Assembly (NCBI GenBank): GCA_016711045.1 | Contig: JADJTT010000001.1 | Span: forward strand, 62,001-126,000 | Direction: 5' to 3' | DNA: 64,000 bases | From: Saprospirales bacterium | Lineage (GTDB): Bacteria; Bacteroidota; Bacteroidia; Chitinophagales; Saprospiraceae | Shown: one piece after another, positions 29,298 through 37,636 of the stretch | Position numbering within the stretch: position 1 is the first letter of the stretch | Layout: each line of letters begins with the position of its first letter | The notes under the pieces: generated by a model | What the model saw: the letters and a program-made list of their open reading frames with translations, nothing else | What the model was told of the DNA's origin: nothing | Databases searched by the model: none | Translations under genes and position numbers: made by a program

Positions 29298-30791
29298 ATG
29301 AAAAATAGAATCCCACATAAATCCATCCTGCTTCTCATCCTGACCATGCTTATCTGGGCCGGGTGCAGCAAGGATTTCCTCGACCGCAAGCCGCTCGGGG
29401 AACTCACCTACGACACCTATTTCGAGACCAAGGACCACGCCATTTGGGCCACCAATGCGATCTACCAACAGTTTCGGGTCTGGGATTGCATTGGATTTGC
29501 CTGGATCGGCAATACCGATATTATCTCCGACGATGCCGATAAAGGTAGCACTCCTACCGACGCCCTTTATGTCCTTGATCTCGACGATTTCACCTTCGAC
29601 GCGACCAACATTACTTTTGCCTCCTTGTGGAATGGCTTTTACCACGCTATTTTTCGCGCCAACCTGGCTATCGAGAACATCCCCGGTATCGACATGGATG
29701 AAAAGTTGCGCGACCGGCTGGTGGGAGAAGCCAAATTCCTGAGAGCTTACGCCTACTTCAACCTCGTCCGCTGGTTTGGTGAATTGCCGTTGGTCACCCG
29801 TCCATTGGCTCCCGAAGAGTTTTACACACAAACCAGGCAACCGGTTAGTGCAGCCTATGCCCAGATTGAGCAAGACCTGCTCGATGCAATTGAGGTGTTG
29901 CCGAAAAAATCTGAATATGCCTCTGGCGATCTTGGCCGGGCGACTCAAGGTGCAGCTCAGGGCATGCTCGCCAAGGTATACCTGACGCTTGGCGACTGGG
30001 TCAATTGCGAAAAATACTGCCAGGATGTGATCGATTCGGATGAATACGCCTTGTGGCCCGTCTATACCGAAATTTTCCAGCGGGTGGGTGAAAACTGCTC
30101 GGAATCCCTCTTTGAGATCCAGGCTACCGCATTATCGACAGGGAGCCTGGTTGCGGCCAGCCCGTACAATATGATCCAGGGCGTGCGTGGAGTGCCCAAC
30201 CTCGGCTGGGGCTTCAACCGGCCTTCCGACAATCTGGTCGCCGAATTTGAACCCTTTGACCCACGTCAGTCTGCCACCATGCTCAACCCAGGCGAGGTGC
30301 TCCCAGATGGGTCCGCCATCGTGCAGGACAATCCGGAGATCCTCAACGAACGGCACAACCAGAAAGCATGGGTGCCCGCGCACCCCGGATTGCAGGACAA
30401 CGGTCCCGGTAATATCCGAATCCTGCGCTATGCCGACGTGCTGCTCATGATGGCAGAGGCGATCAACGAACAGAACAGGCCGGACGATGCCCTTCCCTAC
30501 CTGAATATGGTGCGTGACCGGGCCCGGGCCAACTACCCGCCCAATATCATCCCAACTGTTGCCCCTACCGATCAGGCCACGCTTCGCCTCAAGATCTGGC
30601 ACGAACGCCGTGTAGAACTGGCCATGGAACAGCATCGCTGGTTTGACCTTTTGCGCACAGGCCGCGTAGCCGAACGCATGGCAGCCGTGGGGAAAGTCAA
30701 TTTCACACCCGGGAAAAACGAGTTACTGCCTTTACCCCAATCGGAGATCGATGTGAGCGGGGGAAAGTTGGAGCAGAACCCAAACTACTAG
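29298..30791 (+). CDS. susD: SusD/RagB-family glycan-binding lipoprotein
   Basis: A protein of 497 residues. The signal ends 'LTMLIWAGCSKDFLDRKP', a lipobox followed by the family's typical start. Helical TPR-like segments ('FLRAYAYFNLVRWFGELPLV', 'AQGMLAKVYLTLGDW') and the C-terminal 'ILRYADVLLMMAEAINE', 'RVELAMEQHRWFDLLRTGR' and 'LLPLPQSEIDV' are diagnostic. It caps SusC on the cell surface and binds glycan. It is the last gene of the utilisation locus, since a strong terminator follows within 5 bp. Confidence 0.95.
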   Translation: MKNRIPHKSILLLILTMLIWAGCSKDFLDRKPLGELTYDTYFETKDHAIWATNAIYQQFRVWDCIGFAWIGNTDIISDDADKGSTPTDALYVLDLDDFTFDATNITFASLWNGFYHAIFRANLAIENIPGIDMDEKLRDRLVGEAKFLRAYAYFNLVRWFGELPLVTRPLAPEEFYTQTRQPVSAAYAQIEQDLLDAIEVLPKKSEYASGDLGRATQGAAQGMLAKVYLTLGDWVNCEKYCQDVIDSDEYALWPVYTEIFQRVGENCSESLFEIQATALSTGSLVAASPYNMIQGVRGVPNLGWGFNRPSDNLVAEFEPFDPRQSATMLNPGEVLPDGSAIVQDNPEILNERHNQKAWVPAHPGLQDNGPGNIRILRYADVLLMMAEAINEQNRPDDALPYLNMVRDRARANYPPNIIPTVAPTDQATLRLKIWHERRVELAMEQHRWFDLLRTGRVAERMAAVGKVNFTPGKNELLPLPQSEIDVSGGKLEQNPNY

Positions 30792-30795
30792 TAAT

Positions 30796-30824
30796 AAAAA
30801 GGGCGTCCGATGGGCGCCCTTTTT
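30796..30824 (+). terminator. Rho-independent terminator after susD
   Basis: AAAAAGGGCG pairs with CGCCCTTTTT around a 9-base loop; the T run is the right arm's tail. It closes the glucan locus. The first Crp/Fnr-like palindrome of the sulfur island starts two bases later. Confidence 0.85.
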
Positions 30825-30825
30825 A

Positions 30826-30902
30826 TTGACATAAATCAATGTCGTTTCGCCCTCCATCGTGACCTAAATCACTGACCGGTATTTTCAACGCCCGTACCTT
30901 TG
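30826..30902 (+). promoter_or_regulatory. Promoter with two Crp/Fnr-like palindromes (peroxiredoxin operon)
   Basis: Palindrome 1 is TTGACATAAATCAA (30826-30839), close to the FNR consensus TTGATnnnnATCAA. Palindrome 2 is GTGACCTAAATCAC (30859-30872) followed by TGA. A Bacteroidota -7 element TACCTTTG is at 30895-30902, with 22 bp between palindrome 2 and it. This puts the palindrome centre near -41, a class II activator position. The start codon is at 30939. Confidence 0.75.
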
Positions 30903-30938
30903 CAGTGCTCTTCAGAAATCACCTCAAAATTTAGTTAA

Positions 30939-31598
30939 ATGGAAGAAGTAACCGTAAAAGTCAATCCGATGCCACGCATTGGGGACAAAGCACCTGATTT
31001 TACTGCAAATACGACGCATGGTCCGATCAAATTCTCCGAATATAACAAGGGCAAATGGGTCGTCATGTTCTCCCACCCCGCTGATTTCACTCCGGTTTGT
31101 ACCACTGAATTGACGGCCTTCGCCCTGGAAAAGGAATTTTTTGCCAAACACAACGCCAAGCTGATGGGGGTGAGTATCGACAGCATCCACTCCCACATTG
31201 CCTGGGTGAATAACGTCCGCGAAAAAATGGGCGTTTATATGGATTTTCCGATCGTCGCTGATATCGATATGAAAGTGGCCCAACTCTACGGTATGCTCCA
31301 CCCGGGCGAAAGCTCCACGGCAGCCGTGCGCGCCGTCTTCTTCATCGACCCCGAAGGCTCCATCCGCCTCATTCTCTACTACCCGCTCAACGTGGGCCGG
31401 AATATGGAGGAGATCAAGCGCGTGCTCGTCGCCCTCCAGACCGCCGATGCCAAAAAAGTGGCGCTGCCGGTCAACTGGAAAGAAGGCGATATGGCCATCG
31501 TGCCTCCGCCAAAGACGCTCGATGAGCTGACCGAACGCCTCGCGAATACCACGTATGAAAAGGTAGATTTTTACCTGGCGAAAAAATCACTTAACTGA
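30939..31598 (+). CDS. Peroxiredoxin, Prx6 (1-Cys) type
   Basis: A protein of 219 residues. The peroxidatic Cys lies in 'HPADFTPVCTTEL' near residue 51. The C-terminal extension ('VALPVNWKEGDMAIVPPP') marks the Prx6/AhpE-like group rather than 2-Cys AhpC. It reduces hydrogen peroxide, alkyl peroxides or, in principle, persulfides in the cytosol. It is the first gene of an apparent operon with a rhodanese and a SulP permease, behind the Crp/Fnr-like promoter at 30826-30902. It gives the island a redox-defence member. Confidence 0.93.
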   Translation: MEEVTVKVNPMPRIGDKAPDFTANTTHGPIKFSEYNKGKWVVMFSHPADFTPVCTTELTAFALEKEFFAKHNAKLMGVSIDSIHSHIAWVNNVREKMGVYMDFPIVADIDMKVAQLYGMLHPGESSTAAVRAVFFIDPEGSIRLILYYPLNVGRNMEEIKRVLVALQTADAKKVALPVNWKEGDMAIVPPPKTLDELTERLANTTYEKVDFYLAKKSLN

Positions 31599-31604
31599 TC
31601 TTTT

Positions 31605-31633
31605 GGAGACGGATGCCTGCGGCATCCGTCTCC
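31605..31633. repeat. Perfect 13-bp inverted repeat
   Basis: GGAGACGGATGCC and its exact complement around a TGC loop. There is no T run on either strand, so it is not a canonical terminator. It may trim or stabilise the operon mRNA after the peroxiredoxin. An in-frame ATG at 31613 falls inside it and is unlikely to be a start. Confidence 0.75.
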
Positions 31634-31648
31634 ATTCATACTTTAAGT

Positions 31649-32008
31649 ATGACCTGTAAAACCTCCAAATGGAACTACCTGAAAAGCTTGCTCAATAACC
31701 TTCCTCCGGAAGACTTTTGGATAGAATTTGAGCAAATACCCCAAGCCAAAATACTGGATGTACGTACCGAAAAAGAACTCAGCAACGGCATCATTCCCGC
31801 TGCGATCCATCTCGATTTTCTCGGAGAAGATTTTTGGGAACGATTGGAAGCATTGAATAAGGAAGATATTTATTTCGTCTATTGTAATACCGGTCGCCGC
31901 AGCGTCCGGGTTTGTACCTATATGAAAAATAGTGGATTCCGCTATGTATTTAACCTCGATGGCGGAATGGGTGATTTGCATCTTAAAGAACAGGTCACCC
32001 ACGCATAA
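31649..32008 (+). CDS. Single-domain rhodanese
   Basis: A protein of 119 residues from ATG 31649 (MTCKTSKWNY); a longer frame from 31613 is rejected because that ATG lies in a hairpin stem. It shows the rhodanese fold: 'AKILDVRTEKELSNGIIPAAIHLDF' and the active-site loop 'VYCNTGRRSVRV', whose Cys carries the persulfide. It has no signal peptide, so it is cytosolic. It sits between the peroxiredoxin and SulP genes (28 bp to SulP) and probably passes sulfane sulfur to acceptors. Confidence 0.88.
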   Translation: MTCKTSKWNYLKSLLNNLPPEDFWIEFEQIPQAKILDVRTEKELSNGIIPAAIHLDFLGEDFWERLEALNKEDIYFVYCNTGRRSVRVCTYMKNSGFRYVFNLDGGMGDLHLKEQVTHA

Positions 32009-32036
32009 GCGCTACGCACCTTCTAAACTGGACTGA

Positions 32037-33767
32037 ATGAAATTGCCACAAGTACTCCCCATCGCCGGATGGCTGCCCAAGTATTCGAAAAACGATTTTA
32101 AAGGCGACCTTTCGGCCGGGTTGACGGTGGGCGTCATGCTCATCCCGCAGGGGATGGCCTATGCAATGATCGCTGGATTGCCCCCCATCTACGGGTTGTA
32201 CGCCTCTACCATCCCCATCCTTATCTACGCGTTGTTTGGCACTTCCCGCCAACTCGCAGTGGGCCCCGTGGCTATGGTCTCCCTGCTGACGGCAGCGGGG
32301 GTCGGTCAATTGGCAGAAGGCGGTACCGAAGCCTATATTCAATTAGCCGTCACGGTGGCCTTCCTCGTAGGAGCGATCCAGTTTTTGCTGGGTGTTTTTC
32401 GCATGGGCTTCCTGGTCAACTTCCTGTCCCACCCGGTCATCAGTGGGTTCACTTCGGCGGCAGCTCTCATCATTGGGATCAGCCAGCTGAAACACCTGAT
32501 GGGGGTTAAGCTTCCTCAAAGCCACTACATTCACGAGATCCTGATCGCGGCCGTTCAAAAAGCGGGAGAAACCCAGCTAAGCACCCTGGCTATTGCCCTC
32601 ACAGGAATTGCATTGATATTGGGTATCCGACGATTTAATAAGGCCATCCCCGGACAATTGCTGGCGGTAGTATTTGGGGTGTTGGTTGTTTGGTTATTTG
32701 GGCTGGATCAGCAAGGGGTAAAAATCGTGGGCGAGGTTCCCAAGGGATTGCCCAACCTCTCCTTGCCGACTTTCAGCCTGGAAACCTGGTCGGCGCTCAT
32801 CCCCACTGCCCTGACCATCGCACTGGTCAGCTTTATGGAAAGTATTGCCGTGGCCAAAGCCATTCAGTCCAAACACAAAAACTATAAAGTAGAACCCAAC
32901 CAGGAACTGATCGGCCTCGGCCTGGCCAATCTGGGAGGTTCTTTTTTCCAATCCTACCCCACCACCGGTGGGTTTTCCCGCACGGCGGTCAACGACCAGG
33001 CGGGCGCCAAAACGACCCTGGCTTCTATCATCAGCGTGGCGCTCATCGTGCTGACGCTTTTGTTCCTGACCCCCTTGTTTTACTACCTTCCCAATGCCAT
33101 CCTCTCGTCCGTTATCATGGTGGCGGTATTCGGCCTGATCGACTTTAAAGAGCCCATCCATCTGTGGCACAGCAACCGCACCGACTTTGCGATGCTGGTT
33201 GTGACCTTCCTCGCAACCCTGAGTCTGGGCATCGAACAAGGTATCGCCGTGGGCGTGGTATTGTCGCTCGTTATGGTCATTTTCCGTACCACGCGCCCGC
33301 ATGTGGCCATCCTCGGCAAAGTGCCCGGTACGGGTATCTACCGGAACATCGAACGGTTTGGCGAGGTGGAACAGCGCCCCGATATCCTGATCTTGCGCTT
33401 CGATGCGCAACTCTATTTCGCCAACCTCAACTACTTCCGCGACACCATCGACGAGTGGACTGCCAAAAAAGGTAAAGACCTGCGCTTGATCATCATCAAC
33501 GGGGAGAGCATCAACTACGCCGACTCCAGCGCCGTACATACCCTGCACGACATCCTCGAAGATTCCCGCAAGCGGAACAGCGAATGGTATTTTGCCGGGG
33601 TGAAAGGCCCGGTGCGAGATGCTTTCGCCAAAGGGGATTTGACCAAATTTGTCGGGGAAGAAAATTTCTTTTTGACGGTGCAGGATGCAGTGGATCATCA
33701 TGATTTGGGAAGTACGCAAGAAGAACAAGTTAAGCGAAGAACACTGGCAATACAGACAAATAAGTGA
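32037..33767 (+). CDS. SulP-family anion permease with STAS domain
   Basis: A protein of 576 residues. The membrane part (about 1-400) opens with 'DLSAGLTVGVMLIPQGMAYAMIAGLPP', the SulP signature, and continues with 'SHPVISGFTSAAALIIGISQL' and 'GGSFFQSYPTTGGFSRTAVN'. A cytosolic STAS domain follows (about 450-560; 'ILRFDAQLYFANLNYF', 'INYADSSAVHTL'). The family moves sulfate, bicarbonate or other anions. Given its place in a persulfide island, export or uptake of sulfate or another sulfur oxyanion is the most likely role. The stop codon lies inside the next operator. Confidence 0.9.
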   Translation: MKLPQVLPIAGWLPKYSKNDFKGDLSAGLTVGVMLIPQGMAYAMIAGLPPIYGLYASTIPILIYALFGTSRQLAVGPVAMVSLLTAAGVGQLAEGGTEAYIQLAVTVAFLVGAIQFLLGVFRMGFLVNFLSHPVISGFTSAAALIIGISQLKHLMGVKLPQSHYIHEILIAAVQKAGETQLSTLAIALTGIALILGIRRFNKAIPGQLLAVVFGVLVVWLFGLDQQGVKIVGEVPKGLPNLSLPTFSLETWSALIPTALTIALVSFMESIAVAKAIQSKHKNYKVEPNQELIGLGLANLGGSFFQSYPTTGGFSRTAVNDQAGAKTTLASIISVALIVLTLLFLTPLFYYLPNAILSSVIMVAVFGLIDFKEPIHLWHSNRTDFAMLVVTFLATLSLGIEQGIAVGVVLSLVMVIFRTTRPHVAILGKVPGTGIYRNIERFGEVEQRPDILILRFDAQLYFANLNYFRDTIDEWTAKKGKDLRLIIINGESINYADSSAVHTLHDILEDSRKRNSEWYFAGVKGPVRDAFAKGDLTKFVGEENFFLTVQDAVDHHDLGSTQEEQVKRRTLAIQTNK

Positions 33768-33831
33768 CAAAAATCACCCCCCGTCCGTGATGAACATCAC
33801 TGAAGGTGCACCGCTAAAGGGTTTATTTTTG
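33764..33831 (+). promoter_or_regulatory. Promoter with two Crp/Fnr-like palindromes (first dioxygenase-rhodanese)
   Basis: GTGACAAAAATCAC (33764-33777) overlaps the SulP stop codon. GTGATGAACATCAC (33787-33800), followed by TGA, is 23 bp before a -7 element TATTTTTG (33824-33831). The gene start is at 33921, which leaves a leader of about 85 nt. Confidence 0.75.
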
Positions 33832-33920
33832 TACTGTCTTCCTGTAGTAGTTTTTCGTTTTATTATATGAAAAAATGTTCATTTGTTAATGCTTAAATTT
33901 AAACCAAATCATTCAGCTTT

Positions 33921-35327
33921 ATGAAAGTCGAACAATTGTACACTGGATGCCTGGCGGAAGCCGCCTATTACATTGAAAGCAACGGAGAGGCCGTAATTAT
34001 CGACCCGCTACGCGAAATTGAACCTTACCTGGAGCGCGCACAGGCCGATAATGCCAAAATCAAGTACGTATTAGAGACCCACTTTCACGCCGACTTCGTT
34101 TCCGGTCACCTCGACATGGCCAAAGAGACGGGCGCCACGATCGTATTTGGGCCCACCGCAAAACCGAATTTCCCCGCCTATATTCCCGAAGATGGAGAAG
34201 AATTGAAAGTGGGAAATGTAACGATAAAAGTACTCCACACGCCGGGGCACACGATGGAATCGACGACCTACCTGCTCCGCAATGAGAAAGGGAAAGACTA
34301 TGCCATCTTCACCGGCGACACCCTTTTCCTGGGTGATGTTGGCCGTCCGGACCTGGCTGTAAAAACAGACCTTACCCGCGAAGATCTGGCTGGCCATTTG
34401 TTTGAAAGTCTTCGCCACAAGATTATGCCGCTCAATGATGATGTGATCGTATATCCCGGCCACGGCGCCGGTTCTGCATGCGGCAAGAAAATGAGCAAGG
34501 ATACCTGGGGCTATCTCGGCGACCAGAAACGCACCAACTATGCCCTTCGTCCCGATATGTCCAAAGCGGAATTCGTCAAGGAAGTAACGACTGGCCTGGT
34601 AGATCCGCCGCAGTATTTCCCGAAGAACGCCGTAATGAACAAGATGGGCTATGAAAGCATCGAAACGGTACGCGAGAAGGGGATTCGTCCGCTGAGTGTA
34701 CGCGCGTTCAAAGCTGCATGGGAAGGGGAAAGTGCATTGGTTATCGACACCCGTCACCAGGAGGTTTTCGCCCACGGCTTCATCCCTGGCTCGATCTTCA
34801 TCGGTATCGACGACAATTTTGCTCCCTGGGTAGGCGCCTTGATCACTGACCTGCAGGTACCGATCCTGTTCGTCTGCGAGCCGGGCCGCGAACTGGAAGT
34901 AGTTGACCGTCTCGCGCGGGTGGGCTACGACAATCCCATTGGCTATCTGGAAGGCGGTTTCACCGCTTGGCTGGCAGCCGGCGAAGAAGTAGACACCGTG
35001 CAGGAGGTGAATGTCACGGACATCATCGAGCTGTACAAGAACAAGATCAACATCCTCGACGTGCGCAGGGAGAGCGAATACGACTCGCAGCATGTAGTGG
35101 GCGCAGCCAATTTCCCGCTCGATTTTATCAACAAGAATATGCAGATGCTCGACCGCGACAAGCAATATTTCGTGCATTGCATGGGTGGATATCGTTCCAT
35201 GATCGCCATTTCCATCCTCAAAGCAAGAGGTTTTGAGAAATTGGTAAACGTAGAAGGCGGTTTCAATACACTTATGGAATCCAATATTCCAAAGACGGAT
35301 TTCGTAGAGCAGTCTACCGAACTTTAG
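33921..35327 (+). CDS. Persulfide dioxygenase-rhodanese fusion (CstB-like), copy 1
   Basis: A protein of 468 residues in three domains. The metallo-beta-lactamase fold (about 1-245) has 'ETHFHADFVSGH' (His54, His56, Asp58), His110 in 'TPGHT' and Asp133 in 'TGDTLF', the ETHE1/CstB mononuclear iron set. Rhodanese 1 (about 255-360) has Cys319 in 'LFVCEPGRE'. Rhodanese 2 (about 365-460) has the active Cys420 in 'VHCMGGYRS'. It oxidises persulfides to sulfite and can then form thiosulfate. Cys319 is notable because copy 2 has Ala at that place. It is cytosolic. Confidence 0.92.
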   Translation: MKVEQLYTGCLAEAAYYIESNGEAVIIDPLREIEPYLERAQADNAKIKYVLETHFHADFVSGHLDMAKETGATIVFGPTAKPNFPAYIPEDGEELKVGNVTIKVLHTPGHTMESTTYLLRNEKGKDYAIFTGDTLFLGDVGRPDLAVKTDLTREDLAGHLFESLRHKIMPLNDDVIVYPGHGAGSACGKKMSKDTWGYLGDQKRTNYALRPDMSKAEFVKEVTTGLVDPPQYFPKNAVMNKMGYESIETVREKGIRPLSVRAFKAAWEGESALVIDTRHQEVFAHGFIPGSIFIGIDDNFAPWVGALITDLQVPILFVCEPGRELEVVDRLARVGYDNPIGYLEGGFTAWLAAGEEVDTVQEVNVTDIIELYKNKINILDVRRESEYDSQHVVGAANFPLDFINKNMQMLDRDKQYFVHCMGGYRSMIAISILKARGFEKLVNVEGGFNTLMESNIPKTDFVEQSTEL

Positions 35328-35652
35328 TGCATACACCACTATGTTTATAAAAATTTATGGTGCGCCAGAAGCACCCATAAATTACCTTAAAGAGATAGCT
35401 GGTGGGCGAGCGAATGTTTCGAGGGGTTACGTTCTATTGCTCACCAGCTTACCATAATATGGAAAAATTTGGTTCAACAACCCCTTGCTGTAAGGTGGTA
35501 TGGAGGAGTTTAGTTTTTTTACTCCTCCATGCCTCTCACAGTTAAAAAGATGGTAGCAGATAACCATTATAGATACCTCAGCCTACGGCCTTGCTATCTA
35601 TAAACAATATCCACTGTCTCTGGCGGTGGATATTGTTCGATTTTCATTGGGA
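35328..35652. ncRNA. Intergenic array of five stem-loops (possible structured 3' RNA)
   Basis: No gene is seen between 35328 and 35844. Stem-loops: A 35352-35383 (AATTTATGG...CCATAAATT), B 35397-35449 (AGCTGGTG...CACCAGCT plus GAGC/GCTC), C 35500-35530 (ATGGAGGAGT/ACTCCTCCAT), D 35567-35603 (TTATAGATA/TATCTATAA), E 35603-35637 (AACAATATCCAC/GTGGATATTGTT). A terminator closes the run. Whether it is a separate small RNA or the 3' UTR of the dioxygenase mRNA is not known. Confidence 0.45.
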
Positions 35653-35688
35653 GGGTTAACCCGCAGCGGGTTAACCCTTTTCTTTTTT
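35653..35688 (+). terminator. Rho-independent terminator
   Basis: A perfect 12-bp stem GGGTTAACCCGC / GCGGGTTAACCC around a single A (a few inner pairs must open), followed by TTTTCTTTTTT. It ends the transcript of the first dioxygenase gene and its hairpin array, two bases before the next operator. Confidence 0.85.
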
Positions 35689-35690
35689 CC

Positions 35691-35757
35691 GTGATCTCTA
35701 TCACTGATTTCTCTTAAACTCTCCCCCTATCTTTGTGTTGTCAATGACAAAAATCAC
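35691..35757 (+). promoter_or_regulatory. Promoter with two Crp/Fnr-like palindromes (rhodanese / second dioxygenase operon)
   Basis: GTGATCTCTATCAC (35691-35704), followed by TGA, is 23 bp before the -7 element TATCTTTG (35728-35735). A second palindrome ATGACAAAAATCAC (35744-35757) lies downstream of the -7 element, over or just after the transcription start, where binding could repress. The next start codon is at 35845. Confidence 0.75.
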
Positions 35758-35844
35758 CTTGACGAACTTTTTTTAAAAGAATAGGCTTCTAACCCGCCAA
35801 TTTTTTTTGAACTTTAGAGAAACCTTTTAAAAATTAAATGACTT

Positions 35845-36138
35845 ATGCAGCTTCGTGATCTGATTCAGCAACCCAATGCCATCCTAATTGATGTTCGTGA
35901 AACCTGGGAATTCCAGTCGGGCCATGTAGAAGGCTCCTTCAACATTCCGCTGGGTGAAGTACCTGCCCGGGTAGAAGAATTCATAAAAATGGAAGGACCT
36001 ATCGTCCTTTTCTGTGCTTCCGGCAACCGGAGCGGGATGGCCGCCAATTTCCTGGCTGCCCGCGGCGTTAAAAACGTATACAACGGCGGCGGCTGGTATG
36101 AAGTACAACGCGTACAACTGGCCCTCAAAAGAGCGTAA
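35845..36138 (+). CDS. Single-domain rhodanese
   Basis: A protein of 97 residues, the minimal rhodanese domain: 'AILIDVRETWEFQSGHVEGSFNIPL' and the active loop 'LFCASGNRSGMAA' with the catalytic Cys. It has no signal peptide. It resembles GlpE/YgaP-type single-domain sulfurtransferases. It lies 36 bp upstream of the second dioxygenase-rhodanese gene, behind a Crp/Fnr-like promoter, and probably shuttles sulfane sulfur to or from that enzyme. Confidence 0.92.
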   Translation: MQLRDLIQQPNAILIDVRETWEFQSGHVEGSFNIPLGEVPARVEEFIKMEGPIVLFCASGNRSGMAANFLAARGVKNVYNGGGWYEVQRVQLALKRA

Positions 36139-36174
36139 AGACACTCATTACTTTGTAAAAAATAAATCGTATTC

Positions 36175-37626
36175 ATGAAAATCGAACAAATTTATACAGG
36201 ATGTCTGGCCGAAGCGGCCTATTACATCGAAAGCGAAGGCGAGGCCGTCATCATCGACCCCCTTCGCGAAACGCAACCTTATCTGGAGCAACTGGAGCGG
36301 GAAGGCGCCAAACTGAAGTACATTTTTGAAACACACTTCCATGCAGACTTTGTTTCCGGCCACGTCGACCTGGCTAAGAAAACGGGCGCAACCATCGTAT
36401 ACGGCCCAAACGCCAAAACGGAATTCGCAAAGGTAGAAGCCAAAGACGGCCAGGAGATCAAACTGGGCAATGTCACATTCACCGTGCTCCACACTCCGGG
36501 TCATACCATGGAATCTACCACTTACCTACTGCGCGATGAAAACGGAAAAGACCACGCCCTCTTTACCGGCGATACCCTCTTCATCGGCGATGTCGGTCGC
36601 CCCGATCTGGCTCAAAAAGCGGGATCAATCACCAAAGAAGACCTTGCAGGCTTTCTGTTCGACAGCCTCCGCAATAAGATCATGCCCCTCGCCGATGAGG
36701 TGCTCGTCTATCCGGCGCACGGCGCCGGCTCGGCCTGTGGCAAAAATATGAGCAGCGAAACCTGGGATACCCTGGGCCATCAAAAAGAAACCAACTACGC
36801 CCTTCGTGCCGACATGACCAAGCAGGAATTTGTGCAGGAGGTGACAGCAGGATTGATGCCCCCGCCTCAATATTTCGCCAAGAATGCCGCCCTGAACAAG
36901 CAGGGGTATGCCAGCATCGACTCCGTGCTCGAACGCGGTGTCGTAGCGCTCGACCCCACTCAATTCGAAGCCATCGTCGAAAGCGAAGGCGCCCTCATTT
37001 TGGATGTCCGTCATCAGGACGATTTCAAAGACGGCTTTATTCCCGGCTCGATCTCCATTGGCATCCACGATAACTTTGCCCCTTGGGTAGGCGCCCTCAT
37101 CCCCGACCTGATGCAACCGATCGTGCTCGTTGCCCCGGTTGGACAGGAAGAAGAAACCGTTACACGCCTGGCACGGGTCGGGTACGACAACACGGTGGGT
37201 TACCTGGATGGCGGGTTCGAAACCTGGAAAAAAGCCGGCAAAGAGGTGGATACCATCGACTCGGTCACCGCAGAGGATCTGGCTCACAGAATGGCTAAAG
37301 GCCTCGATGGCATAGTACTCGATGTGCGCAAGCCTACCGAGTTTCTATCCCAGCACATAGCCGGTGCAACCAACTTCCCGCTCGACTACATCAACCAGAA
37401 TATGAACAGGCTGGACCATAACGAGACTTACTACCTCCAGTGCCTGGGGGGCTACCGGTCTATGATCATGGCTTCCATCCTGCGCGCCAGAGGCATTCAA
37501 AACCTGGTGGACATCAAGGAAGGATGGCGGGCCGTTGAAGCGTCTGACGTACCCAAGACGGAATACGCTTGCCCAACTACGATTTCACAGGAAGTGATCG
37601 ACGCCGCGATCGCAGAAGTAGCATAA
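36175..37626 (+). CDS. Persulfide dioxygenase-rhodanese fusion (CstB-like), copy 2
   Basis: A protein of 483 residues, closely similar to the protein at 33921 over the full length. The iron-site motifs are identical ('ETHFHADFVSGH', His110 in 'TPGHT', Asp133 in 'TGDTLF'). Rhodanese 1 reads 'VLVAPVGQEEE' with Ala320 where copy 1 has Cys, so this domain should be catalytically silent, as in described CstB. Rhodanese 2 keeps Cys423 in 'LQCLGGYRS'. The C-terminus is about 15 residues longer. Two paralogues with different first rhodanese domains suggest a split in substrate or product. Confidence 0.92.
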   Translation: MKIEQIYTGCLAEAAYYIESEGEAVIIDPLRETQPYLEQLEREGAKLKYIFETHFHADFVSGHVDLAKKTGATIVYGPNAKTEFAKVEAKDGQEIKLGNVTFTVLHTPGHTMESTTYLLRDENGKDHALFTGDTLFIGDVGRPDLAQKAGSITKEDLAGFLFDSLRNKIMPLADEVLVYPAHGAGSACGKNMSSETWDTLGHQKETNYALRADMTKQEFVQEVTAGLMPPPQYFAKNAALNKQGYASIDSVLERGVVALDPTQFEAIVESEGALILDVRHQDDFKDGFIPGSISIGIHDNFAPWVGALIPDLMQPIVLVAPVGQEEETVTRLARVGYDNTVGYLDGGFETWKKAGKEVDTIDSVTAEDLAHRMAKGLDGIVLDVRKPTEFLSQHIAGATNFPLDYINQNMNRLDHNETYYLQCLGGYRSMIMASILRARGIQNLVDIKEGWRAVEASDVPKTEYACPTTISQEVIDAAIAEVA

Positions 37627-37636
37627 ATATGGCTAG

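Noticed and set aside
31613..31648. Longer start for the rhodanese at 31649
   Set aside because: The ATG at 31613 lies in the stem of a perfect hairpin and the extra residues are not part of the fold.
34071..35339. A 422-codon minus-strand frame over the first dioxygenase-rhodanese gene
   Set aside because: The plus-strand gene has full catalytic motifs and a paralogue; the antisense frame has none.
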